From contig JPHH03000003.1 of the NCBI GenBank assembly GCA_000750105.3, positions 558,001 through 622,000 on the forward strand: a DNA stretch of 64,000 bases, given 5' to 3'. The stretch's first letter is position 1. Each line of letters begins with the position of its first letter. The notes beneath the pieces were generated by a model that had not been told where the DNA came from, did not search any database, and was given only the letters and a program-made list of their open reading frames with translations. Positions 24,795 through 33,877 of this stretch are shown one piece after another. Both the position numbers and the translations under genes were made by a program. The stretch comes from Tolypocladium sp. Sup5 PDA-1. Lineage: Eukaryota; Ascomycota; Sordariomycetes; Hypocreales; Ophiocordycipitaceae.

Positions 24795-25110
24795 TTTGCC
24801 GGGTGCCAGCACGTGTCGTAGCACATGCGCTTGTGATTAACAATAGTGCGTAGCGTCGCGAGCTAAGCAATAAGAACAACGAAAATGATAAAGATAAACA
24901 CGCGTGGGAATATACGGAGCGAGAACAGGAGATTGTTTACCGCCATGCTCCTGAGCTTTTATATCTGAAAAGGCCCTCACAAACATTCTGTTTCCTGTTT
25001 CCAGTCCGCCGCCTTCCTTCAGGTGCAAAAGGCGTACCGTGGACTTAACGAGGTACCTGGAGGCGGGGTGCTCGAGACATCGGAAAACAGGTATGCCCGC
25101 CGCCGAAAGT

Positions 25111-25135
25111 GGATGCGCCGACTGCAACACATGCA
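25111..25135 (-). repeat. right 25-bp inverted repeat
   Basis: Reverse complement of 23010-23034 without mismatch; homology stops abruptly on both sides. Confidence 0.9.
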
Positions 25136-25272
25136 CTCATCTTGTACGGAGTAATCCGTAATGTACCTTAAGTGGACAGGGCAGGGGGCTCGAGCATCCG
25201 ACTTCTCTTGCGACAGCAATGTGCATCTGAGGAACTCGCAACGACGCCCCGCGCACAACGGGGGCCGCGCAA

Positions 25273-25893
25273 ATGAAGCCCCTGCGGGCGTTTCCCTTTG
25301 CGCTCAACGTCGGGACCGACATTTGCCAGATCTCGCGCATCTACGGCATCCTCAGCGGCCCGCGCCGCGCGCGCTTCGTCAGCCGCATCCTCGCGCCCGA
25401 GGAGCTGGCGCAGAGGGACCCGCGGCTCGACCTGCCGGGCCTCGGCGGGGATTCGACGGCCTCGCAAGCGGCATCAGCTCAGCTAGATGGCGAGGTGGCG
25501 GTGCGCGAGATGCCGCTGTGGAAGGCGGCGGCCTTTCTGGCGGGGAGGTGAGAAGCCAAGCCAACGTCCCGAGTGCGCGCGAGACTAGATGTTTACTGAC
25601 ATGGGATCGGAAGGTTCGCAGCCAAAGAAGCCGCCATCAAGGCGCACTCGCACCGGCGGCTCACGTTCCACGACGTCGTGATTGAGCGCCGCGGGCGCAG
25701 CGGCGAGGCGCGGCTGGGGAGCGGGCCGCCCATCGCAAGGATCAGGGCCGGCGAGGACGAGGACGAGGACGTGAGCGCGCTGGTGTCGATTAGCCATGAC
25801 GGGGACTATGCGACGGCGGTGTGTGTTGCGCATGATCCGAGCGTTGCTCGCGATGCGGGTGTTGCTCGTGATCCGGGTGTTGGGCAGAGGTGA
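25273..25893 (+). CDS. PPT2: holo-[acyl-carrier-protein] synthase (4'-phosphopantetheinyl transferase, ACPS type)
   Basis: Transfers phosphopantetheine from CoA to a Ser of an acyl carrier protein; small fungal ACPS-type enzymes usually serve mitochondrial ACP. Exons 25273-25547 and 25614-25893, intron 25548-25613 (GTGAGA...GGAAG), 184 aa. Motif 1 GTDICQISR lies near the N-terminus, with the Mg-binding Asp. Motif 2, FAAKEAAIKAH, is rebuilt exactly across the splice junction (WKAAAFLAGR|FAAKEAAIK), which fixes the intron. A short inserted loop (GLGGDSTASQAASA) separates them. The C-terminus is a tandem peptide repeat (DPSVAR, DAGVAR, DPGVGQ) from an 18-bp DNA repeat, unlike the rest of the family. 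Mitochondrial location is inference; no clear presequence is seen. Confidence 0.88.
25834..25887 (+). repeat. 18-bp tandem repeat in the 3' end of the PPTase gene
   Basis: Three in-phase copies (25834, 25852, 25870) of a unit close to GATCCGGGTGTTGCTCGT, coding DPSVAR, DAGVAR and DPGVGQ just before the stop codon. Confidence 0.85.
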
Positions 25894-26202
25894 GAGTGGC
25901 ATCGGGGGACGTTTACGTTGGGCAACGAACCAGCGGGCATATGTACGTGCTTGACAAGGGGGACTTTAGATACCGGGAAGACGGGCGTGGGAACGCCTTG
26001 TGCCATGGAGACCTTGTACGAAGTAGAGAAGACGATATGGCTCGATTTTAGATTCGCCATTGTGACAGCCTCTGCCGGAGCCCTTGTCATCTCCTCCGTA
26101 ACCATCACGTCATTCTTAGAAACGTAGTCTAAAAAAAAAGCCATGAAATAAAACAATGCGTTGCTACTCCTTATTGTTGTCTGTCTTAAGCACAAGACTG
26201 GC
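25894..26202. other. short intergenic stretch between PPTase and tRNA-Arg
   Basis: Contains TACGAAGTA at 26017 and otherwise nothing recognisable. AT-rich at its right end. Confidence 0.4.
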
Positions 26203-26209
26203 AAAAAAA
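26203..26209 (-). terminator. RNA polymerase III terminator of tRNA-Arg
   Basis: Run of seven A on the plus strand, i.e. T7 on the tRNA strand, 12 bases after the tRNA 3' end. Confidence 0.8.
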
Positions 26210-26221
26210 GTAAAAGCACGC

Positions 26222-26319
26222 CGGTATACCAGGGACTCGAACCCTGAGCCTCAGTCTTGGATCCTGTTGCTCGTGAGAGTCAATAGGAGGACTGCGCGCT
26301 ACCATTGCGCCAGCACACC
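26222..26319 (-). tRNA. tRNA-Arg(CCT) with a 26-nt intron
   Basis: On the minus strand a full cloverleaf folds: acceptor GGTGTGC with GTATACC (two G-U pairs), D stem GCGC/GCGC, anticodon stem CAGTC/GACTG, loop CT-CCT-A plus A, T stem CAGGG/CCCTG with TTCGAGT, discriminator G. The intron (26258-26283) sits at the canonical place, after position 37, and contains CAACAGGAT, which pairs with the anticodon region (TCCTATTG) with one mismatch, as expected for endonuclease recognition. Mature length is 72 nt. It decodes AGG. Confidence 0.93.
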
Positions 26320-27629
26320 GTGGTATGTTGCCGCGCTCACCAATGATGATTGGCTACGCTTCGGGTGCTTATTTTGACCTATATGTATTGTCTGGGCCCA
26401 CAAAATTTTCCTGGGCCCTCGGGTTGGCGATATTGCGACATCTCTGGGCGAGCATTTTGGTTTGTATTTTTGCCCGAAAGGAGGGGTTTTACGCTTTGGT
26501 TGCGTTTACGGGGGACAATGAGGTGGCTGCCGGCGATGAAGGTCTATTCATTGCTGAGGGAAGCCGTGGAGATGTCGAGGTCCGGCTGCGACTCGGTGCA
26601 CCTAACGGAAGAAGTAATACGCACTCAAATGGCCCTTTGCACATCCATCACGCCGGACAAAAAAAAAGAGAAATGCAAGACGACGCTTACAATACGAATG
26701 CGAAGACATCTAGGCCAGCATAGGATGGGTCTGCACTGTCACGTTGCGCCTTGAACAATCACCAACACGCGTTCGATTTTCTCTCAGCCAGCCCACTAAT
26801 ACCACCACGAGAATCCGATCGGTGCTGCGTTCCCGAGGCGGGAATGCCTGCATAGTGTATGAGCCCAGTTCTGACGCCGGGCGGGTTAGATCTGATTATC
26901 CCAAGCGTCCCCCGCGCTGTTTTAATTGCCGGCTGCCAGTCGAGATGGAGGCGCCGGAGGGTTTGTGATGACCAGCAACTCCGGCTCCGTCCCGAAGTTT
27001 CCGTAAACGGCGCATCCGGGGCGGCGCAAGGGTCAGCGCCTCCTACGGGTCACGGGTTACGGGGTTGATGAGGCTGCCCTCCATGGTCCATCATGCAGGC
27101 TCGCAGAGGCACGACGGGTGCAATGCCACCTTCTGCTTCGTATAGTGAATTGTGGCCTGACCAGCTCGCTCTCTGCCAGCTGTACGGACTACGGATACTC
27201 TGTGTGTATATACATGTGACAACACTGGCACGACATCAGCGCGCCTCGTGCCTCCACATGACTTCATCACCGGGGACCCCAGAAATTCGAGGTGACGGCT
27301 CCGGCGGCTGGCATGTGAAGCTGGCCCGCGCCCGAAGCGGCCTAGCGTCCTCCGCACTCTGGCCCCTCGGTACCCGCCCAGCTCAGCCGAGGCTCCTGTA
27401 GCTGGACGCTCGCTCGCTGCCGAAGCAGACATTCAGCCGAGTTGGACAAAAGGCGACCTCAGTCTCCTCTTCCTCCTCTCTTCTCGTGCATACACCTTCT
27501 CCATCTCCCTCCCTTCCTCTCCCGTATACCCCCTTCCCCCCTTCTTGTGCGCAGAGAGCGTGCCTCCGAGGGACAGCAGCCCACAGACAGAGCATCACCT
27601 ACGTCACAGACAGCCACACACAACTCGCC
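26320..27629. other. intergenic region and promoter/leader of FOX2
   Basis: No gene supported: open frames at 26325-26754 lack recognisable domains. Pyrimidine-rich sequence (27450-27560) directly before the FOX2 start is probably its core promoter and 5' leader. Confidence 0.5.
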
Positions 27630-30600
27630 ATGGCTGAGCAATTGCGATACGACGGCCAGGTCGTCGTCGTCACCGGCGCGGGCGGCGGTCTCGGCAGGGC
27701 CTATGCCATCTTCTTTGGCTCCCGCGGCGCCAGCGTCGTCGTCAACGACCTGGGCGGCTCGTTCAAGGGCGAGGGCAACTCCACAAAGGTAGGTCGAGAC
27801 CTCGGTGTTCAGGGCACCAAGAGGAAGAGACGAGGCGCAGGCTGACCAACTTCCAGGCCGCCGATGTGGTCGTCGACGAGATCAAGGCCGCGGGCGGCAA
27901 GGCCGTCGCCAACTACGACAGCGTCGAGCACGGCGAGCGCATCATCGAGACGGCCATCAAGGCCTTTGGCCGCATCGACATCCTCCTCAACAACGCCGGC
28001 ATCCTGCGCGACATTAGCTTCAAGAACATCAAGGACCAGGACTGGGACCTCATCATCAAGGTCCACGTCACGGGTGCCTACAAGTGCGCCCGCGCCGCCT
28101 GGCCGCACTTCCGGAAACAAAAGTACGGCCGCGTCATCAACACGGCCTCGGCCGCCGGCCTCTTCGGCAGCTTCGGCCAGACCAACTACTCGGCCGCCAA
28201 GCTGGCCATGGTGGGCTTCACCGAGACGCTGGCCAAGGAGGGCGCCAAGTACAACATCCTGTGCAACGTCATCGCCCCCATCGCCGCCAGCCGCATGACC
28301 GAGACGGTCATGCCCCCTGATGTCCTGGAGAACCTCAAGCCCGACTGGGTCGTGCCCCTCGTGGCCGCCCTGGTCCACAAGAGCAACACCGCCGAGACGG
28401 GCGGCATCTTCGAGGTCGGCGGTGGCCACGCCGCCAAGCTCCGCTGGGAGCGCTCCGGCGGCCTGCTGCTCAAGGCCGACGACTCCTACACGCCCGGCGC
28501 CATCCTCAAGCAGTGGAACAAGGTCGTCGACTTCTCCAAGCCGCAGTACCCCACGGGCCCCAACGACTTCCTGACCCTGCTCGAGGACTCGATGAAGATG
28601 GGCCCCAACCCCCAGGGCGAGAAGCTCGACTTCACCGGCCGCGTCGCGCTGGTCACGGGCGGCGGCGCCGGCATCGGCAGGGCCTACGCGCTGGCCTTTG
28701 CCAAGTACGGCGCCTCCGTCGTCGTCAACGACCTCGTGGACCCTGACACTGTCGTCGCCGAGATCAAGAAGGCCGGCGGCAAGGCTGCTGGCGTCAAGGC
28801 CTCGGCCGAGGACGGCGACGCCGTCGTCAAGGGCGCCATCGACGCCTTTGGCCGCGTCGACATTGTCGTCAACAACGCCGGCATCCTGCGGGACAAGGCC
28901 TTTACCAACATGGACGACAACCTGTGGGACCCCGTCATGAACGTGCACCTGCGCGGCACCTACAAGGTGACCAAGGCCGCCTGGCCCTACTTCCTCAAGC
29001 AAAAGTACGGCCGCGTCCTGAACACGACGTCGACCAGCGGCATCTACGGCAACTTTGGCCAGGCCAACTACGCCGCGGCGGTGAGCACCTCCACATGTAC
29101 CGATCCTCTCTGGCCCAGCGATGCTAACAAGACGTGACAGAAATGCGGCATCCTCGGCTTCTCGCGCGCCCTGGCCCTCGAGGGCTTCAAGTACGGCATC
29201 TTCGTCAACACCATCGCCCCCAACGCCGGCACCGCCATGACCGCCACCATCATGCCCGAGGAGATGGTCCAGGCCTTCAAGCCCGACTACATCGCGCCCC
29301 TCGTCCTCGCCCTCTGCAGCGACAAGTGCCCCGACCCCACCGGCGGCCTCTACGAGGTCGGCAGCGGCTGGTGCGGACGCACGCGCTGGCAGCGCACCGG
29401 CGGCCACGGCTTCCCCGTCGACGTCCCCCTGGTCCCCGAGGAGGTGGTCAAGCACTGGAAGGACATTGTCAGCTTCGACGACGACCGCGTCGACAACCCC
29501 GAGAAGACGCAGGACTCGCTGCAGAAGATCCTGGCCAACATGGGCAACGTGAGCGGCGCCAGCCAGGTATGAGCCTCTTCCTCTTTCTCCGTCTCTCGCT
29601 GTTCCCCAGGGAGGGTGCCGGAGTGCTGTACAGTGTAGTAGCTAGCGCTAGAAATGTAAAAGTAAAAAGAATGGTGATGATCTGAACAAGAAACTTCGTT
29701 TGCTGATTCGTGCTTTTCTCATTAGCAGGGCGGTGCTGCGCCCGCTGGCAACGAGCACCTTGCTGCCATTGCCGAGGCCTACAAGCTCGAGGGCAACCCC
29801 TGCGAGTTCAAGTATGAGGAGCGCGACGCCATCCTGTACAACCTGGGCGTCGGCGCCAAGGCCAGCGAGCTGAAATACATCTTGTAAGTCTGAATGCCGA
29901 TGCTGTGAGCCGGAGCCGCGAGGCCAGTCGTTAACACGGACACCACAGCGAGGGCAACGAGGACTTCCAGCTCCTCCCCACGTACGGCGTCATCCCCCCC
30001 TTCAGCACCGAGATGCCCTTCGACTACAACGCCATCGTGCCCAACTTCTCGCCCATGATGCTGCTCCACGGCGAGCAGTACCTCGAGGTGCGCAAGTACC
30101 CGCTGCCCACCTCGGCGCGCCTCGTCTCCAAGGGCCGCCTGCTCGAGGTCGTCGACAAGGGCAGCGCCTCCATCGTCAAGAACGGCATCACCACCGTCAA
30201 CGCCGACACGGGCGAGGAGGTCTTTTACAACGAGATGACCGTCTTCCTCCGCGGCGCCGGCGGCTTCGACGGGCCCAAGAAGGGCAAGGACCGCGGCGCC
30301 GCGACGGCCGCCAACGTGCCCCCCAAGAGGGCGCCGGATGTCGTTGTCGAGGAGAAGGTCAGCGAGGACCAGGCGGCCATCTACCGTCTCAGCGGCGACT
30401 ACAAGTGAGTATCTCTGCGACACCGTCAGCCGCAGTCATCAGGGGACGGATGCTAACTCACGTCGTCGCAGCCCTCTTCACGTTGACCCTGCCTTTGCCA
30501 AGATGGGCGGCTTCAAGGCCCCCATCCTCCACGGCCTCTGCAGCTTCGGCATCGCCGGCAAGGCCGTCTACGACCGGTATGCGCCCCCTATTCCCACATG

Positions 30601-30836
30601 GCCTTCACTCGCGATGTTAATCCCCGTGCTAACCCTCCCCGTCCCGCAGATTCGGCCCCTTCAAGAACATCAAGGTCCGCTTCGCCGGCCCCGTCATCCC
30701 CGGCCAGACCATCGTCACCGAGATGTGGCGCGACGGCAACAAGGTCACCTTCCAGTGCAAGGTCAAGGAGACGGGCAAGCCCGCCATTGCCGGCGCCGCG
30801 GCCGAGCTGTTGACTGACGACAAGAGCAAGATGTGA
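27630..30836 (+). CDS. FOX2: peroxisomal multifunctional beta-oxidation enzyme (hydratase-dehydrogenase)
   Basis: Second and third steps of peroxisomal fatty-acid beta-oxidation: D-specific enoyl-CoA hydration and 3-hydroxyacyl-CoA dehydrogenation. Seven exons: 27630-27788, 27857-29080, 29141-29566, 29729-29883, 29949-30404, 30472-30576, 30650-30836, joining in frame to 903 aa. Two tandem short-chain dehydrogenase domains: the first with TGAGGGLGRAYA, NNAG and YSAAK, the second with TGGGAGIGRAYA, NNAG and YAAAK (this YxxxK is rebuilt across intron 2). The C-terminal half is a MaoC-type hot-dog hydratase with the NPLHVDP motif, its Asn codon split by an intron, which confirms the splice. No SCP2 domain, as in other fungi. 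It ends SKM, a plausible PTS1. Intron 3 is longer (162 bp) than the others. Confidence 0.97.
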
Positions 30837-31167
30837 ACAGGTTGAGACAAGAGGAGGAGGAAAGGAACGAAAATGGGGGGCCATGTCAAGATGCAAAATG
30901 AAAGCATTCCAAGTCGTGTATTATAATGATGTCTGTACTGTTAAATGATCCCGCTGGGGTGTTACACCATACCTGCAGGCGTCCTGTCCGACCCAACCCG
31001 CCGTAAGATGCTGATGAGCCCGTGTATAACCCACCGCCCGTCTGGTTATCCGTCGGGTATAAGATATGCCCCGTATCCGCTTCAAAACGCCGTAACAGTA
31101 GTCCGTAGCAAAACGTAAAATCAGTGGTGTGGCTCCCGTAATCCCTTGTTCCCAGTAAGGCCGTCCG
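30837..31167. other. convergent intergenic region FOX2 / RBR ligase
   Basis: 331 bp between two stop codons on opposite strands; holds both 3' ends, nothing else recognised. Confidence 0.5.
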
Positions 31168-33096
31168 TTACACAAATAAAACGTCGACGACAAGGTCGAG
31201 CAAGTCGGGAAATGTTGGAGCATTGCCGCCGGAAAACACCCGCTGGACACTGACGTTTGCCTTGCGCGTGGCAACGCCCGTTTCGAGATATGCCTTTTCG
31301 GCGCCCGACAGGTCCCGCTTCTCCATCTCCTTCCACTTGCGCTCTGCCTCTTCGCGGGCCTCCGTCAAGACCTGCTCAATGTCCTCCGACTCCCACAGGT
31401 TGCAGCGATCGCACTCCCTGCAGGGCCGCGGGTCGCCGTCTGGCCGGAAGTGGTCACAGAAGTGGCGGTAGCCCTCGTCGCCGAGATCGGCGCGGCAGAC
31501 GTAGCACATCTTGTAGCCACAGGGGCAGGTGAGCTTGTTGCAGCCTGCGTTTTTGACAAAAGACGTGTTGCATCGAGGGCACACCCTCTTGATGGCCATG
31601 CTCATGGCCTGTTCCACTTGCGTCCGTAGAGCAAGGAGAGATGATTCATTGCAGACGTGGATGTCTGCCCAAGACTTGTGACATGAAAGGCACGACACCC
31701 GTGCACACCTTGGATTCTGACAAGAAAATCGTAAGCCGCGACGCCGGCGGGAGTGTCTGTTTAAGGCTTTCTGCCATTCTGTCGTAAGGTATTTCCACAG
31801 GGTCTGATTCGTGCTGAGAAGGATGCAGACAAGAGAAGAAGCGAGTGCGATAGGGAGCGTTAGAATCAAAATTGCAGTACAGAGAATCAGGAGAATCAAG
31901 TGGTAGATGCTGTCGGCCTTGATCCGAGGTCGGGTTTCGTGACAGGGCGTGTAAATGTCGTCGATCTCGGCGTAGTTGCAAAAAGGGCAGTGGATGAGCG
32001 GCAGCTTCGACGCAATAAGGCTGTGTTCGGCCAGGCGCTGGTCCAGCCTGTGCAGCATGTCGGCACCAGACTTCTCTTCCATCAAAGCCCGGTGTATATG
32101 GTCAGATGCGATGTAGCCAGGACACCCGTCCCCTTCCACCGCCAAACACTTCAGGGTCCCGGTGTCTGTGTTGATGCTGCTGATCCAACCTTGGCCGAAC
32201 AGAGCCTCCTTAATAGAATGCTGTACGCATCGGAAGCATATCATGTGCCCGTGTCGATTGCAACTTGTGAACTCCTCAAAAGCGCTGGTGACGAAGCAGC
32301 AACAGCACTCGTGCGTCGCGCCAGCCTGTTCAGCTTCCTCGTTGTTCAGCTCCACAGCTAGTCCACGATCCTTTGCTTCCCTCTCCTCTCGGTCCAGTTC
32401 TTTCAAGGGCCGTATGAGGGTATCGTAGAGCTCGCGGTCGAGCTCTGAGTTCCCCGTCGTGCGGATCGTGGGGACGATGGATCCATGGCCGGTCGAGCGC
32501 CATACGACAAGCGGGTGGTGTTCAGCCTCGCCGGTCGCGACTGCCTTCCGCCGCAGGAAGAGCTGTGAGATGGTGAAGCGCCATGACTTGGACGAGAGCG
32601 TCACGAGGGTTCGTCGAGCATCGAGGTAGGAGTGGTTGGACTCGGCGAGCACGGCGTTAATCGTAGACCGTGATAAGCCCTTGAACTCCAGCCATGCCAA
32701 TGATCGCACAGCCTTGATGTACTCCTGGCTGCGAAACACGTCTCCCCTGGGCACGCCATCTGTGGCGTCGCCCTGCTGGTCGGCAGTCCTCCATCTCCCT
32801 TTGACCCAGGTGACACGGTTCTTCAACAGCGCGTCGGCGACCAGCGCCAACCTCGACTCTCCATCGAAGTTAGACAGCAGCTCCCTGAACACCTCGATCT
32901 GGATATCGGGGAAAACGGCTGCCAGGGCCCCGAGGCTGTTGTTGAGGTCGCGCAGGTTCGGCCGCTCGGGCGGGATGCACGGAAGCTGTGCCTCATCGTA
33001 GATGTACTCTGGCTGCAGGTCTGCCGACTCGGCGCTGGCCTTGGAGCGGCTGGACGACGGCCTATCGCTCAAGGGAAGCAGGCCAGAGAAGACCAT
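31168..33096 (-). CDS. RING-IBR-RING E3 ubiquitin ligase, RNF216/TRIAD3-like, with a membrane segment in the IBR
   Basis: Single exon, 642 aa. RBR ligases receive ubiquitin from an E2 on a RING2 cysteine and pass it to the substrate. RING1 spans about 263-327 (HECCCCF, HMICFRC, GDGCPGY). The IBR begins HCPFCNYAEIDD (369) and resumes FSCQNPRCARVSCLSCHKSW (457-476). RING2 is 506-534 (CPRCNTSF, GCNKLTCPCGYKMCYVC); Cys519 is the expected catalytic residue. After it come HFCDHFRPDGDPRPCRECDRCNLW and an acidic helix, the same order as human RNF216, so this looks like the fungal counterpart. Between the two IBR halves lies a hydrophobic stretch of about 30 residues (397-428) and a basic patch (HSRRRRG); such an insert is absent from RNF216 as I know it. 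Substrates unknown. Confidence 0.88.
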   Translation of the reverse strand: MVFSGLLPLSDRPSSSRSKASAESADLQPEYIYDEAQLPCIPPERPNLRDLNNSLGALAAVFPDIQIEVFRELLSNFDGESRLALVADALLKNRVTWVKGRWRTADQQGDATDGVPRGDVFRSQEYIKAVRSLAWLEFKGLSRSTINAVLAESNHSYLDARRTLVTLSSKSWRFTISQLFLRRKAVATGEAEHHPLVVWRSTGHGSIVPTIRTTGNSELDRELYDTLIRPLKELDREEREAKDRGLAVELNNEEAEQAGATHECCCCFVTSAFEEFTSCNRHGHMICFRCVQHSIKEALFGQGWISSINTDTGTLKCLAVEGDGCPGYIASDHIHRALMEEKSGADMLHRLDQRLAEHSLIASKLPLIHCPFCNYAEIDDIYTPCHETRPRIKADSIYHLILLILCTAILILTLPIALASSLVCILLSTNQTLWKYLTTEWQKALNRHSRRRRGLRFSCQNPRCARVSCLSCHKSWADIHVCNESSLLALRTQVEQAMSMAIKRVCPRCNTSFVKNAGCNKLTCPCGYKMCYVCRADLGDEGYRHFCDHFRPDGDPRPCRECDRCNLWESEDIEQVLTEAREEAERKWKEMEKRDLSGAEKAYLETGVATRKANVSVQRVFSGGNAPTFPDLLDLVVDVLFV

Positions 33097-33701
33097 CGTG
33101 GATGCTCATGCTGGACGGGCCCGCGGCTGTCGCGTGGTGGGAAAGTGATGGATCACCACTGCGGTGCAAGGTGGAAAGAGGTCGAGGTCGAGGTCGAGCA
33201 AGGGGTCAGAGGGGTCTGATTAAGGTTGCCAGGCAGTCGCGGGGGCAGTCCCGCGGTGAGGCTCAGGTCGCGAATTGAGGAAGGAGCACCGTGGGAGCGG
33301 GCGGGAGAGCACGGGCGCACCGAGGCATCGGTACCGCACCCGCAGAAATGGAAACACCACATCAAAAAGATGGCAAACGAACGCAAACGTCCGCAAACGT
33401 CCAACACGAGTTCCCAACGCAATTCAACTAGCTGAGCGCTTGCTTCTGATCCATTTTTGACTCTCCCGTTGCTTTCCAAACGAGCCAAAAAATATACAAA
33501 ATACAAGTGCCTTCGCACAAGCAAAATCGCTCTGGGGACCACTCGCAATGCAAAATGCTAGAACAAAATCCCAACGTAAACCAGCCGGCTGGGAGCTCGC
33601 GTTTAAGGCAAATCTGACCTTGCTTGCCCTACGGAGTACAAGTTGGGAAGGGGGGGGTAATACCACCGCGTTCCAAAAAAGTAAAAATCACTGCAGAGAG
33701 C
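33097..33701. other. promoter region of the RBR ligase gene
   Basis: No gene supported. Contains TACGGAGTA at 33630. The tRNA-Pro gene lies upstream on the same strand, about 610 bp before the RBR start codon. Confidence 0.4.
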
Positions 33702-33706
33702 AAAAA
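33702..33706 (-). terminator. RNA polymerase III terminator of tRNA-Pro
   Basis: Five A on the plus strand (T5 on the tRNA strand), a few bases after the tRNA 3' end. Confidence 0.7.
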
Positions 33707-33709
33707 TAA

Positions 33710-33877
33710 GGGCTTCACCGGGATTCGAACCCGGGGCCTCCTGCAAAGGCGATTCTGAAGAATCGGGGACTTCAGGTTATTTCCCGAACTATGTGAATGT
33801 TAGAAGTTGAATCAACGCGGTTGAAGGTATGGTGTGGGTGAACATACGCAGGAATCATACCACTAGACCATGAAGCC
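33710..33877 (-). tRNA. tRNA-Pro(CGG) carrying two inserts: canonical 37-nt intron and a 59-nt spliceosomal-like intron
   Basis: Minus strand. Acceptor GGCTTCA/TGAAGCC with discriminator C (typical of eukaryotic tRNA-Pro), A box TGGTCTAGTGG, D-arm GGTATGATT as in other Pro tRNAs, anticodon stem CCTGC/GCAGG, T arm CCGGG-TTCGAAT-CCCGG. A 96-nt interruption is explained by two pieces. Nucleotides 33789-33847, directly after stem base 31, run GTATGT...TTCTAACATT...CATAG (59 nt). Next follow TTCGGG (positions 32-37, anticodon CGG), then 33746-33782 (37 nt), a canonical-position tRNA intron whose CCTGAAG pairs with CTTCGGG, then T38. Removing both gives a perfect 72-nt cloverleaf with loop TTCGGGT, the standard proline loop. 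Without removing the 59-mer the loop would read GTATGT with anticodon ATG, which does not fit the body. Whether the gene is functional is unknown. Confidence 0.85.

Larger units (their letters stand above)
23010..25135. mobile_element. decayed DNA-transposon-like element bounded by 25-bp inverted repeats
   Basis: A perfect 25-bp inverted repeat (23010-23034 and 25111-25135) bounds 2.1 kb that differs in character from its surroundings: an AT-richer centre (about 23780-24200), no intact recognisable gene, and one open frame of 150 codons on the minus strand. Just outside both ends stands the dispersed 9-mer in inverted orientation (TACTCCGTA at 22982, TACGGAGTA at 25145). No convincing target-site duplication is visible, although TCCGTAATG occurs near both ends (23003, 25155). 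Size and repeats fit a Class II element that has lost its transposase or a non-autonomous derivative; the superfamily cannot be named. Confidence 0.55.

Noticed and set aside
23010..25135. A Starship-type giant element
   Set aside because: Only 2.1 kb, with inverted repeats and no complete DUF3435 recombinase.
27809..29455. 548-codon minus-strand frame opposite FOX2
   Set aside because: Shadow of a GC-rich gene whose plus-strand translation has two complete dehydrogenase domains.
33710..33877. Reading the tRNA as tRNA-His with anticodon ATG and one 96-nt intron
   Set aside because: The body, discriminator C and D arm are those of tRNA-Pro, and the loop TTCGGGT appears intact further on with its own canonical intron.
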